A stretch of DNA of 64,000 nucleotides from CAILHX01 sp046155285 (GTDB lineage: Bacteria > Pseudomonadota > Gammaproteobacteria > Burkholderiales > Methylophilaceae), in the NCBI GenBank assembly GCA_046155285.1, contig JBJXEA010000017.1, positions 186,001 to 250,000 on the forward strand, in the 5' to 3' direction. Shown here in pieces: positions 1-8,516 of the stretch (within the stretch, counting starts at the first letter, position 1; each line of letters starts with the position of its first letter). The notes below the pieces were generated by a model. It was not told the DNA's origin and ran no database searches. It saw only the letters and a list, made by a program, of their open reading frames with translations. The translations under genes and the position numbers were made by a program.

Positions 1-2
1 GC

Positions 3-245
3 GCCAAACTGATGGTGACGGTGTTCGCGGTGGAGGCGGCGGTGCGGGCAATCGTGCAGCCGGATAAAATCAATCTCGCCAGCCTAGGCAACATGGTGCA
101 GCATCTGCATTGGCACGTCATTCCACGGTTTGAAGATGATAGGCAATTTCCTAATCCGATTTGGGGCGAAGCTAAGCGTGAGAGTAAAAAGCACGCAGTG
201 AATGTGGAGGCCCTGCGTCAGGCGATTAAAACAGGATTGGGTTAA
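3..245 (+). CDS. HIT family protein, C-terminal part
   Basis: The gene is cut by the left window edge; the frame is open from the first complete codon, so the Met seen at 12 is internal. The visible 81 residues carry the histidine-triad motif HLHWHVIPR (H-x-H-x-H), the nucleotide-phosphate-binding and catalytic motif of the HIT superfamily (nucleotide hydrolases/transferases). The family is usually about 110-150 residues, so roughly the N-terminal third is missing. The stop overlaps by 4 bases the stop of the convergent ferredoxin gene. The exact substrate cannot be inferred. Family assignment is firm because of the motif; the subfamily (Hint-like or Ap4A hydrolase-like) is open. Confidence 0.85.
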   Translation, partial: AKLMVTVFAVEAAVRAIVQPDKINLASLGNMVQHLHWHVIPRFEDDRQFPNPIWGEAKRESKKHAVNVEALRQAIKTGLG

Positions 246-550
246 ATCTTCAACCGCTCCACTACCTTGCCGTTTTGTAGGTGTGATTCAATAATCTCGT
301 CCAAATCTTCTTGATCTACATAGGTGTACCAGACCGCTTCCGGATACACCACCAGTACCGGCCCTTCTGAACAGCGGTCAAGGCATCCCGCACGGTTCAC
401 GCGGCAATTGCCCTTGCCATGCAAACCTAGCGCTTTGGCCTTTTTCTTAGTGTAATCAAACATAGCCTCGGCATCACAATCGGTGCAACAAGCTGCACCA
501 TCCTCGCGCTGATTGAGACAGAAAAAGACGTGGCGTTTGTAATAACTCAT
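242..550 (-). CDS. Thioredoxin-like [2Fe-2S] ferredoxin
   Basis: A 102-residue protein with Cys at 11, 21/22, 25, 49, 56 and 60. The arrangement FFC near the N-terminus plus GCLDRC followed by SEGP and a VVYP-type strand matches the thioredoxin-fold [2Fe-2S] ferredoxins (COG3411, relatives of the NuoE C-terminal domain). It should be a cytoplasmic one-electron carrier; the partner is unknown. It is convergent with the HIT gene and followed upstream by a TonB-like gene 18 bases away on the same strand, so it may be the last gene of the mpl-tonB transcript. The extra cysteines at 21 and 25 are a small oddity. Confidence 0.85.
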   Translation of the reverse strand: MSYYKRHVFFCLNQREDGAACCTDCDAEAMFDYTKKKAKALGLHGKGNCRVNRAGCLDRCSEGPVLVVYPEAVWYTYVDQEDLDEIIESHLQNGKVVERLKI

Positions 551-568
551 CTAGTGTAGTGGCTCATT

Positions 569-1525
569 TTAGTTTCCGCTAAATGTATCTTCTCTGGTAA
601 AAGTCCAAGTTCTGGTGATCACCAGCACATCAGTGTCCTTGCTGATATTGGTAGGAAATGCCGCATATGGTGCGCCTAGCTCCACAATACGTCGCGCGGC
701 ATCGTCCAGTATCTTAGAGCCTGAGCGCCTATCCATTTCTATGCTCTCTACGCTACCATCGGCGCGGATGGAAACGCTCATCATCAGCTTGCCATATAAC
801 TTTTGCGCTCTGGCTTCTTCGGGGTAATTGACAGAGCCTATGTTTTCTATCTTTTGCCGCCAAGCTTCTACATAGGCCGCGAAGCGATATTCTTTGGCAT
901 GAGCACCCACAAATTGCTTTTTGGGACGCTCTTGGTAAATCACTTGGTCTTTGTCCAGCTTGGCTTCCAGTCTTGCCACATCAGCCAGGCTTTTGGACAC
1001 CATATCTCGCGCACTTAACTGTAAACCACTGGTATTTTTTGATTGTTGCGCCAGTTCGGGCATGGCGGGCTTGGGCGCAGGCGTGGTGCTGTTATCAGCC
1101 TGCGTAATGACTTGCTGCACCTGTTTTTCCAACTCTTTGACCTTACGTTCTTTTTGCGCCACTTCGTCTTCTATCTTAGCTGGGCGCTTTTTGGATTGCT
1201 CTTGAGTATTGTCGTGTTGTGGCAACAGCACCGTGGCGTTATCGCTGGGTTTTTGTTTGGGCACGGGCAGTGGTGATTTCAGTTGCTGCTTGGCATCGGT
1301 GTTGCCACCTCTATCCAAGTTGGCTTGCGCTAACACTTGCGGAGTGAGTGGCACAGTCTCGGTTTTGGCGTTGACTAGCACCACTTCCAATGAAGGCAAC
1401 TGATCTCGGAAGCGACTCAAATCCGGCGCTTTGAATTGAATGCTGGCGATGATTGCCACGTGTAGTAGCAAAGAAAATCCCAGCATAGAAGGCAGACGCG
1501 AGGGTTGCTGCTTGGTCTTTTTCAA
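569..1525 (-). CDS. TonB-like energy transducer (TTG start)
   Basis: 318 residues: a short basic N-terminus, one hydrophobic segment at about 14-30, a long Lys/Pro/Gln-rich periplasmic linker with a heptad-like stretch around 125-145, and a C-terminal TonB domain (about 235-315) with the YPEEARAQKLYGKL signature and the DGSV strand. The start is TTG, sharing TTGA with the TGA stop of mpl, which indicates translational coupling; no in-frame ATG precedes the membrane segment. No exbB or exbD lies in the window, so it would have to use partners encoded elsewhere or act as a TolA/TonB-like envelope protein. Family firm, specific role unknown. Confidence 0.82.
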   Translation of the reverse strand: MKKTKQQPSRLPSMLGFSLLLHVAIIASIQFKAPDLSRFRDQLPSLEVVLVNAKTETVPLTPQVLAQANLDRGGNTDAKQQLKSPLPVPKQKPSDNATVLLPQHDNTQEQSKKRPAKIEDEVAQKERKVKELEKQVQQVITQADNSTTPAPKPAMPELAQQSKNTSGLQLSARDMVSKSLADVARLEAKLDKDQVIYQERPKKQFVGAHAKEYRFAAYVEAWRQKIENIGSVNYPEEARAQKLYGKLMMSVSIRADGSVESIEMDRRSGSKILDDAARRIVELGAPYAAFPTNISKDTDVLVITRTWTFTREDTFSGN

Positions 1526-2862
1526 ACGGCCAACCTTTTCAGCAGCTTGTCATGTATGCCGCCAAAGCCGCCGTTACTCATGATGAGAATATGGTCGCTC
1601 GCTTTAGCTTGGTTGGAAATGGCTTCTATCATGGCTTCTAAGTTTTCGTAAGTGCTGGCTTTGTTGCCTAAAGATTTCAAGGTGGCGGCGGCATCCCAGC
1701 CTAAATTAGCAGCGTAGCAGAAGGTCAAATCGGCCTCATGCAGGCTGCCGGGTAGCGCATCTTTCACCGTACCCAGTTTCATGGTGTTAGAACGTGGCTC
1801 CAGCACCGCCAGAATTCGTGCTTTGCCGACTTTGGCACGTAAGCCTTCAATGGTGGTAGCAATGGCAGTGGGATGGTGGGCGAAGTCGTCGTAGACGGTG
1901 ATGCCGTTGACCACGCCCCGGGTTTCCATGCGGCGCTTCACGTTTTGAAATTTGCTCAAACCTGCAATGGCGATGGCGGGGCTGACTCCCACGTGTCGCG
2001 CTGCGGCGATAGTAGCCAACGCATTCATGCGATTGTGTGCGCCCAGCAATTCCCACTGCACACGCCCTTGTGACTGGCTTTGATGGAGCACGGTAAAGCT
2101 GCCGCTGGTATTCACTTCTGTCGCTTGCCAATCTGTACCAAAACGCTCTATCGGTGTCCAGCAGCCACGTTTTAGCACGCGATCCAAATTATCATCCTCG
2201 CCATTGCTCACTATTAAGCCATTACCCGGCACGGTGCGCACCAAATGGTGAAACTGGGTTTCGATGGCAGCGAGGTCAGGAAAAATATCGGCGTGATCGA
2301 ACTCTAAGTTGTTCAGGACGGCAGTACGCGGATGATAGTGAACAAACTTGGAGCGTTTGTCGAAGAAGGCGGTGTCGTATTCGTCGGCTTCAATCACAAA
2401 GAATGGCGTTGTGCCCAGCCGTGCAGAAATTCCGAAATTTTGCGGCACACCACCAATCAGAAACCCAGGATTCATATTGGCGTACTCCAACACCCAAGCG
2501 AGCATCGAGCTAGTGGTGGTCTTACCATGAGTCCCCGCTACAGCAAGTACCCATTTTTCGTGCAACACGTTTTCTGCCAACCATTGCGGACCTGAGATGT
2601 AAGGCAAGCCACGATTGAGAATTTCCTCCATCAGTGGATTGCCACGCGAAACGACATTGCCGATAACGAAGATGTCCGCGCCAATACTAGCTTGCGACGG
2701 ATTGAAACCCTCAATCAGGGTGATGCCTTGGGCTTCAAGTTGGGTACTCATCGGGGGATAAACATTGACATCGCAACCCGTCACCTTATGCCCAGATTGT
2801 TGTGCTATAGCGGCGATGCCGCCCATAAAGGTGCCGCAGATACCTAGAATATGAATGTGCAA
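1522..2862 (-). CDS. mpl: UDP-N-acetylmuramate:L-alanyl-gamma-D-glutamyl-meso-diaminopimelate ligase
   Basis: Cytoplasmic Mur-ligase family enzyme of peptidoglycan recycling: it joins the recovered tripeptide L-Ala-gamma-D-Glu-mDAP to UDP-MurNAc using ATP. The 446-residue length is normal. Visible are the N-terminal UDP-binding start (ILGICGTFMGG), the ATP P-loop AGTHGKTTT at about 109-117, the NNLEFDHADIF segment and the DDFAHHP motif of the central domain, and a C-terminal LEPRSNTMKLG segment. The rest of the recycling pathway is not here. The downstream TonB-like gene is coupled through a 4-base overlap. The gene diverges from the HDOD gene across about 150 bases. Confidence 0.95.
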   Translation of the reverse strand: MHIHILGICGTFMGGIAAIAQQSGHKVTGCDVNVYPPMSTQLEAQGITLIEGFNPSQASIGADIFVIGNVVSRGNPLMEEILNRGLPYISGPQWLAENVLHEKWVLAVAGTHGKTTTSSMLAWVLEYANMNPGFLIGGVPQNFGISARLGTTPFFVIEADEYDTAFFDKRSKFVHYHPRTAVLNNLEFDHADIFPDLAAIETQFHHLVRTVPGNGLIVSNGEDDNLDRVLKRGCWTPIERFGTDWQATEVNTSGSFTVLHQSQSQGRVQWELLGAHNRMNALATIAAARHVGVSPAIAIAGLSKFQNVKRRMETRGVVNGITVYDDFAHHPTAIATTIEGLRAKVGKARILAVLEPRSNTMKLGTVKDALPGSLHEADLTFCYAANLGWDAAATLKSLGNKASTYENLEAMIEAISNQAKASDHILIMSNGGFGGIHDKLLKRLAV

Positions 2863-3013
2863 ATTAAAACTCCGCTGGTTTTTAACTTAATCTAAAAAAT
2901 TCGTGCTTGCCAAAATCTCTGCAAAATGGCTTGATTACGTTATGATAGAGGAGTTTAATAGCTTCGGCTAATCTATCAGGTAAACTTAAGCAGGCAAACT
3001 TAAGGTTTAATGT

Positions 3014-4510
3014 ATGAGTGAAATTATCAAATTTGCACGCACTACGCTACTCATTTTGAATGAGCGCGGGCTTGCGCCCACCCCGGACAATTACGCCAAA
3101 ATTTATTGCGAAGTGAGTGGTGATGAATATGTGCCATTCACCAAAGTAGAAGCCGCTGCAGCGCAGCCCGCAAAATCAGCAGAAAACAAGGTTGCAAGGC
3201 CTGTGGTTGCTAAATTGACTGAATCCAAGCTTGCAGATATTAAGCGAACCCAGTCTTTTGGCGGAACGAGTAGGAAAGATGCACTAAACCCTGAATCGTT
3301 CTTTTTGGGTCGCCGCCCTATATTACACGCCAGCCAGCTCATCGCTGGTTACGATTTGTCTCTATATGCTTACGGACAAAAAGTTCCTAGGGATTTTAGC
3401 GTGTCAGAAATGGCCAAAGTGCTTGCTGATATTGGCGCAGACGGAGTTTTGCAGGGACATTTTGGACTCATTCCCATCACGCTGGATGAGTTGATGGATA
3501 ATCAACTGGCCATGCTATCTGGCGCTCACATGGTGCTGGAGTTGGCCGACGCCGAGCTTGATGAGCTACACATCGCAAAAATCATTGATCTAAAAACCAG
3601 AGGGTTCAAGTTTGCGCTTGCAGACTACTTCGAACACCCCGCGGACGACGTGGTGCTGAAGCTCATGGACTACGTCAAGCTAGATATTCAAGCAAACTCG
3701 CAATATGAAATGAGTGAGGCATTAAAGCGTCTAAAGAAAACTGATCGTGGCTCACCTATTGCAATCAACGTGGAGACCCCGAAGCTCTTTGAGCAAAGCA
3801 GGGAGCTGGCTATCGGGCTGGTTGAAGGTTTCTTCTTTGATCACCCTGACGCTGCAGAAGGCGGCACCGCTAATTCTGATCAAGCCATGTTACTGGTAGT
3901 GATGGGACAATTGCTGACCGACGTTGAGTTGCCACGTATAGAAAAAGCCTTCCATGGACACACCGCGCTCATTACCAATCTGCTATCTATGGTGAATTCT
4001 GCTGGTATGGGGCTCGCTCGCACCGTAGATTCATTGCAACAGGCATTGGTGATACTGGGTCGTCGCCATTTGATGCGCTGGGTAGAGGTGTTGCTCTACT
4101 CCAATAGCGACCTCAAAGGCGCGAAGATGCTGATGCAAATGGCGGCAACACGCGCCAAATTGATGGATTTGCTTTGTACCACCCACAAGGATGTGGAAAA
4201 GCGCCAGGAAACCTTCAAAGACAGCGCTTTTACCGTGGGCATCTTATCCTTAACTGATGTGTTGCTGGGTATGGATCTGACAGAAATTTTGGATCAAATC
4301 GGATTAAGTGACGAAATCAAACAGGCCTTGCTTGCCAAAGAGGGCTTTTTGGGCAATTTATTATTGTTAACGGACAGGCTAGAAAAAGCCGAATATGAAG
4401 CGGTAGAAATTCTTTTGGACGAGCTGGATATTGCGCCAAAAGACCTAAGACATGCGCAAAAAGAAACACTGCGCTGGGTCAATAACCTGGGTAAATCTTC
4501 CGACGAATAA
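3014..4510 (+). CDS. Degenerate EAL-HDOD signalling protein (YuxH-like)
   Basis: 498 residues. Residues 1-40 (GLAPTPDNYAKIYCEVSG) resemble the short helical segment in front of GGDEF domains in betaproteobacterial diguanylate cyclases. From about 95 (FFLGRRPILHASQLIAGYDL) an EAL-like fold follows, but the EAL tripeptide and most metal ligands are absent, so c-di-GMP hydrolysis is unlikely. From about 290 to 480 there is an HDOD domain, a helical regulatory output domain without HD metal residues. Architecture is that of EAL/HDOD proteins such as YuxH or CdgJ. Probably a c-di-GMP-linked regulator; ligand and partner unknown. A terminator-like hairpin follows the stop. Confidence 0.8.
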   Translation: MSEIIKFARTTLLILNERGLAPTPDNYAKIYCEVSGDEYVPFTKVEAAAAQPAKSAENKVARPVVAKLTESKLADIKRTQSFGGTSRKDALNPESFFLGRRPILHASQLIAGYDLSLYAYGQKVPRDFSVSEMAKVLADIGADGVLQGHFGLIPITLDELMDNQLAMLSGAHMVLELADAELDELHIAKIIDLKTRGFKFALADYFEHPADDVVLKLMDYVKLDIQANSQYEMSEALKRLKKTDRGSPIAINVETPKLFEQSRELAIGLVEGFFFDHPDAAEGGTANSDQAMLLVVMGQLLTDVELPRIEKAFHGHTALITNLLSMVNSAGMGLARTVDSLQQALVILGRRHLMRWVEVLLYSNSDLKGAKMLMQMAATRAKLMDLLCTTHKDVEKRQETFKDSAFTVGILSLTDVLLGMDLTEILDQIGLSDEIKQALLAKEGFLGNLLLLTDRLEKAEYEAVEILLDELDIAPKDLRHAQKETLRWVNNLGKSSDE

Positions 4511-4554
4511 AAACGTGAGATGCTTCTTAATACGAACATCTCAAACCTCAATAG

Positions 4555-4591
4555 ATACTTGCTGGCTGATGTTGGCAAGTATTTTCTTTTT
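4555..4591 (+). terminator. Rho-independent terminator between HDOD gene and metH
   Basis: Perfect 8-bp stem ATACTTGC/GCAAGTAT (4555-4562 with 4575-4582), 12-base loop, followed by TTTCTTTTT. It lies 44 bases after the HDOD stop and 27 bases before the metH start. It may simply end the HDOD transcript; if metH transcripts start upstream it could also attenuate metH. A second stem, TGAGATG/CATCTCA (about 4516-4542), precedes it and could be an alternative fold. Confidence 0.6.
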
Positions 4592-4616
4592 GAAACTGCA
4601 CCTTTTGAAACTGCAC
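4588..4616 (+). repeat. Tandem 14-nt direct repeat before metH start
   Basis: The sequence TTTTGAAACTGCAC occurs twice with a 15-base period (4588-4601 and 4603-4616), ending one base before the metH ATG. It occupies the place where a ribosome-binding site should be, and contains no purine-rich Shine-Dalgarno core. The first copy shares its T-run with the terminator tail. Confidence 0.75.
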
Positions 4617-4617
4617 A

Positions 4618-7600
4618 ATGAATCCCATCTCCGCCACTGAACAAACATTACGCGACCTACTGGCTCAGCGCATCCTGATTCTGGACGGCGCAATGGGCAC
4701 CATGATTCAGCAATACAAGCTGACCGAAGCAGATTATCGTGGCACACGCTTTGCCGATTTCACAGCCCCAGCGGGTGAGCGCGAACTGTTCGTTAAAGGC
4801 AATAACGAACTGCTGACGCTCACTCAACCGCAGATTATTCAGGAAATCCACGAGAAATATCTGGCTGCTGGTGCCGATGTGGTGGAGACCAACACTTTCG
4901 GTGCCACAAAAATCGCCCAAGACGATTACCACATGGCGCATCTGGTATTTGAGATGAATGTGCAGGCCGCCAAGCTGGCGCGTGCTGCCTGCGAAAAATA
5001 CAGTACGCCGGATAAGCAGCGCTTTGTGGCCGGAGCATTAGGTCCTACGCCGAAAACCGCTTCTATCTCGCCGGATGTGAACGACCCCGGTGCACGAAAT
5101 GTCAGTTTTGACCAACTGGTAGCAGCCTACTTAGAGCAAACGCGTGGACTGGTGGAAGGTGGCGTGGATATTCTGATGGTGGAAACCATTTTCGACACAC
5201 TCAATTGCAAAGCCGCGCTGTTCGCCATTGACACCTTCTTTGAAGAAAGCGGCAAAAAACTACCCATCATGCTCTCCGGTACGGTGACCGATGCCTCTGG
5301 ACGCATTCTTTCCGGTCAAACCGTGGCTGCATTTTGGCATTCGGTACGCCACGCCAAACCGCTGACGATTGGCCTCAATTGCGCGCTAGGGGCGACTTTA
5401 ATGCGGCCTTACGCGGAAGAGCTTTCCAAGATTGCCGATACGTTTGTGTGCATCTACCCCAATGCCGGATTGCCCAATCCGATGAGTGACACCGGCTTTG
5501 ACGAAACGCCGAAAGTCACTTCTTCACTGCTTAAAGAATTTGCCGACAGTGGCTTTGTGAACATTGCTGGTGGCTGCTGTGGCACAACTCCGGCGCACAT
5601 CCAAGCTATCGCCGAAGAGGTTAAAAATGTTGCGCCGCGCAAAATTCCAGAGCTAAAACCCGACACCAAATTATCCGGTTTGGAGCCTTTCATCATTGAC
5701 GACAATTCGCTGTTTGTGAACGTGGGCGAGCGCACCAACGTCACCGGCTCCAAGGCATTTGCGCGGCTCATCATCGGTGAAAAATACGACGAAGCGCTGG
5801 CCGTGGCGCGGCAACAGGTGGAAAACGGCGCACAAGTCATAGACATCAACATGGACGAGGGCATGTTGGATGCGGTCGCCGCCATGACGCACTTCCTCAA
5901 CCTCATTGCCTCCGAGCCGGACATCGCCCGCGTGCCGATTATGATTGACTCCAGCAAATGGAGCGTGATTGAAGCGGGCTTGAAATGCGTGCAAGGCAAG
6001 GCCATCGTCAACTCAATTTCTATGAAAGAAGGCGAAGCCGAGTTTTTGCGCCAAGCCAAACTGTGCCGACGTTATGGCGCGGCGGTCATTGTCATGGCCT
6101 TCGACGAAAAAGGCCAAGCTGACACCTATGAGCGCAAGATTGAAATCTGCAAACGCGCTTATGATTTACTGGTGGCGCACGATTTTCCGCCCGAAGACAT
6201 CATCTTTGACCCCAACATTTTCGCCATTGCGACGGGTATTGAGGAGCATAACAACTATGCCGTGGACTTCATCAACGCCACGCGCTGGATTAAGCAGAAT
6301 TTACCCCACGCCAAGATTTCCGGCGGGGTTTCTAATGTGAGCTTTAGCTTTCGTGGCAACGACCCTGCACGCGAGGCAATCCACACCGTGTTCCTCTACC
6401 ACGCCATCAAAGCGGGCATGACCATGGGCATCGTCAACGCTGGCATGATGGGTGTTTATGACGATTTAGCGCCAGAGTTAAAGGAGCGCGTGGAAGACGT
6501 GGTGCTGAATCGCCGTCCCGATGCCACCGAGCGCATGATAGAAATCGCCAGCAGCCTGACCGCGGGCGGCAAAAAAGAAGAAGCCACCCTCGCTTGGCGC
6601 GGCACGCCGGATACCCCGGCCAGTGTAGGCAAGCGTTTGGAATACGCGATGGTGCATGGCATCACCGACTTTATTGTCGAAGACACCGAAGAAGCGCGGC
6701 TACAAGTGTTGAACAGCGGCGGCAGGCCAATTAACGTCATCGAAGGTCCTCTGATGGACGGCATGAACGTGGTGGGCGATTTATTCGGCCAAGGTAAGAT
6801 GTTCCTGCCGCAAGTGGTGAAGTCAGCGCGGGTGATGAAATCCGCCGTGGCGCATCTGATTCCGTACATCGAAGAAGAAAAAGCGCTGGAAGAAAAACGC
6901 TCAGGAGTCAAAGCCAAGGCCAAAGGCAAGGTAGTCATCGCCACGGTCAAGGGTGACGTGCACGACATCGGCAAAAACATCGTATCGGTGGTATTGCAAT
7001 GCAACAACTTCGAGGTGGTGAACATGGGCGTAATGGTGCCCGCCGCCGAGATTCTGGCGATGGCCAAGGCCGAGAATGCCGATATTATCGGCCTCTCCGG
7101 CTTGATTACGCCGAGTTTGGAAGAAATGGCGCACATCGCCAAGGAAATGCAGCGTGACCCGTATTTCCTCGGCCTTAAAATGCCGCTGCTGATAGGCGGT
7201 GCGACCACTTCCCGCGCCCACACTGCTGTCAAAATCGCGCCGCACTACGACGGCCCAGTGATTTATGTACCAGACGCTTCGCGCTCGGTGGCGGTGATGC
7301 AATCTTTGCTTACGCCAGAGCAGCGCGACAGTTACATAAACGAAGTGAGCGCCGATTATGACCGCGTTCGCACTCAGCACGCTAACAAAAAAGGCACGCC
7401 GCTACTGACAATCAAAGAAGCGCGTGCTAACAAAATGCAGCTTGATTTTGCAGGCAAAAATGCGCCGGTAAAGCCAAAATTCATCGGGCGGCGCGTGCTC
7501 AACAACATTGACCTCATTTCCATCGCTCAATACATAGATTGGGCGCCATTTTTCCAGACTTGGGATTTGGCTGGTTCTTATCCGGCGATTCTGAAAGACG

Positions 7601-8379
7601 AAGTGGTAGGTGAAGCTGCGACCAAGGTTTATAACGAAGCGCGGAAAATGTTGGAGAAAATCATCAATGGGCGCTGGTTAACGGCCAATGGCGTGGTGGC
7701 GCTGATGCCCGCGAATCGCGTGAATGACGACGACATTGAGATTTACACTGACGAGTCACGCACTCAAGTGGCGTTCACTTACTATGGCATGCGCCAGCAG
7801 ACTGAAAAGCCGGTGATAGACGGCGTGCCACGCCCCAATCAATGTTTGGCGGATTTCATCGCACCCAAAGGCACGCCGGATTATATCGGCTTGTTTGCTG
7901 TGACCGCCGGACTGGGCATAGAAAAACAGCTAGAAAAGTTTGAATCCGCGCACGACGATTACAGCAGTATCACCTTAAAAGCGCTGGCTGACCGGCTTGC
8001 AGAAGCTTTCGCCGAGTATCTGCATGAGCGCGTTCGGCTTGATTTCTGGGGTTATGCGGCAGATGAAAGTTTAAGCAAAGAAGCGCTGATTAAAGAACAG
8101 TATCAAGGCATACGCCCCGCCCCAGGCTACCCAGCTTGCCCCGACCACACGGTGAAAGCAGATATGTTCAAGCTGTTGCAATGTGAGGAAATCGGCATGA
8201 TTTTGACCGACTCTTTCGCCATGATGCCCGCTGCTGCGGTTTCTGGATTCTACTTTGCGCATCCACAAGCCAAGTATTTCAGCGTGGATAAGATAGGTGA
8301 AGACCAAGTGGCTGACATGGCGGCGCGGCGCGGCTTGACTAAGGAATACTTGGAGCGCTGGCTGGCACCCAACTTGTAA
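4618..8379 (+). CDS. metH: Cobalamin-dependent methionine synthase
   Basis: Transfers a methyl group from 5-methyltetrahydrofolate to homocysteine through methylcobalamin, in the cytoplasm. All four modules are present in 1253 residues (E. coli 1227). The homocysteine domain runs to about 340 with zinc ligands C255 (GLNCALG) and C320/C321 (GGCCGTTP). The pterin-binding domain follows from about 365 (NVGERTNVTGS). The cobalamin cap and B12 domain have DVHDIGKNIV, His782 being the lower axial ligand. The reactivation domain has the AdoMet site RPAPGYPACPDH near 1165. The start is the ATG giving MNPISATEQT; no good ribosome-binding site precedes it. I see no cobalamin or SAM riboswitch upstream. 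Converges with valS. Confidence 0.97.
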   Translation: MNPISATEQTLRDLLAQRILILDGAMGTMIQQYKLTEADYRGTRFADFTAPAGERELFVKGNNELLTLTQPQIIQEIHEKYLAAGADVVETNTFGATKIAQDDYHMAHLVFEMNVQAAKLARAACEKYSTPDKQRFVAGALGPTPKTASISPDVNDPGARNVSFDQLVAAYLEQTRGLVEGGVDILMVETIFDTLNCKAALFAIDTFFEESGKKLPIMLSGTVTDASGRILSGQTVAAFWHSVRHAKPLTIGLNCALGATLMRPYAEELSKIADTFVCIYPNAGLPNPMSDTGFDETPKVTSSLLKEFADSGFVNIAGGCCGTTPAHIQAIAEEVKNVAPRKIPELKPDTKLSGLEPFIIDDNSLFVNVGERTNVTGSKAFARLIIGEKYDEALAVARQQVENGAQVIDINMDEGMLDAVAAMTHFLNLIASEPDIARVPIMIDSSKWSVIEAGLKCVQGKAIVNSISMKEGEAEFLRQAKLCRRYGAAVIVMAFDEKGQADTYERKIEICKRAYDLLVAHDFPPEDIIFDPNIFAIATGIEEHNNYAVDFINATRWIKQNLPHAKISGGVSNVSFSFRGNDPAREAIHTVFLYHAIKAGMTMGIVNAGMMGVYDDLAPELKERVEDVVLNRRPDATERMIEIASSLTAGGKKEEATLAWRGTPDTPASVGKRLEYAMVHGITDFIVEDTEEARLQVLNSGGRPINVIEGPLMDGMNVVGDLFGQGKMFLPQVVKSARVMKSAVAHLIPYIEEEKALEEKRSGVKAKAKGKVVIATVKGDVHDIGKNIVSVVLQCNNFEVVNMGVMVPAAEILAMAKAENADIIGLSGLITPSLEEMAHIAKEMQRDPYFLGLKMPLLIGGATTSRAHTAVKIAPHYDGPVIYVPDASRSVAVMQSLLTPEQRDSYINEVSADYDRVRTQHANKKGTPLLTIKEARANKMQLDFAGKNAPVKPKFIGRRVLNNIDLISIAQYIDWAPFFQTWDLAGSYPAILKDEVVGEAATKVYNEARKMLEKIINGRWLTANGVVALMPANRVNDDDIEIYTDESRTQVAFTYYGMRQQTEKPVIDGVPRPNQCLADFIAPKGTPDYIGLFAVTAGLGIEKQLEKFESAHDDYSSITLKALADRLAEAFAEYLHERVRLDFWGYAADESLSKEALIKEQYQGIRPAPGYPACPDHTVKADMFKLLQCEEIGMILTDSFAMMPAAAVSGFYFAHPQAKYFSVDKIGEDQVADMAARRGLTKEYLERWLAPNL

Positions 8380-8394
8380 CGCCAACTCCGTAGC

Positions 8395-8412
8395 GCAGGC
8401 GGCCTCGCCTGC
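8395..8412. repeat. Short GC hairpin after metH
   Basis: GCAGGCG, 4-base loop, CGCCTGC: a 7-bp perfect stem 16 bases after the metH stop, followed on the plus strand by an A-rich run, so it is not a canonical intrinsic terminator for metH. It may still block 3' exonucleases, or belong to the adjacent repeat. Confidence 0.5.
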
Positions 8413-8421
8413 ATAAAAAAA

Positions 8422-8511
8422 TGTAGGTTGGGCTGAACACCGTGAAGCCCAACATGACACCCTTAACTAGTATTGCTTGTTGGGCTTCATTGCATTCAGC
8501 GCCAACCTACA
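8422..8511. repeat. Nested inverted repeat between metH and valS
   Basis: Outer arms TGTAGGTTGG and CCAACCTACA (8422-8431, 8502-8511) enclose inner arms TGAAGCCCAACA and TGTTGGGCTTCA (8443-8454, 8478-8489). Each half also forms its own small GGGCT...AGCCC hairpin. The structure resembles dispersed two-hairpin intergenic repeats of proteobacteria. It fills the space between the two convergent genes almost completely and may serve as their shared 3' end. Confidence 0.7.
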
Positions 8512-8516
8512 GGCAT

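Noticed and set aside
4511..4617. Cobalamin or SAM/SAH riboswitch upstream of metH
   Set aside because: The 107-base gap is too short for a cobalamin riboswitch and lacks the B12-box; no SAM or SAH signature is seen.
5454..6059. 201-codon antisense frame within metH
   Set aside because: Same reason; the opposite strand encodes the conserved pterin-binding domain.
6456..7232. 258-codon antisense frame within metH
   Set aside because: Pure shadow of metH: Ser/Thr/Leu-rich with no family likeness, while the plus strand shows all MetH motifs.
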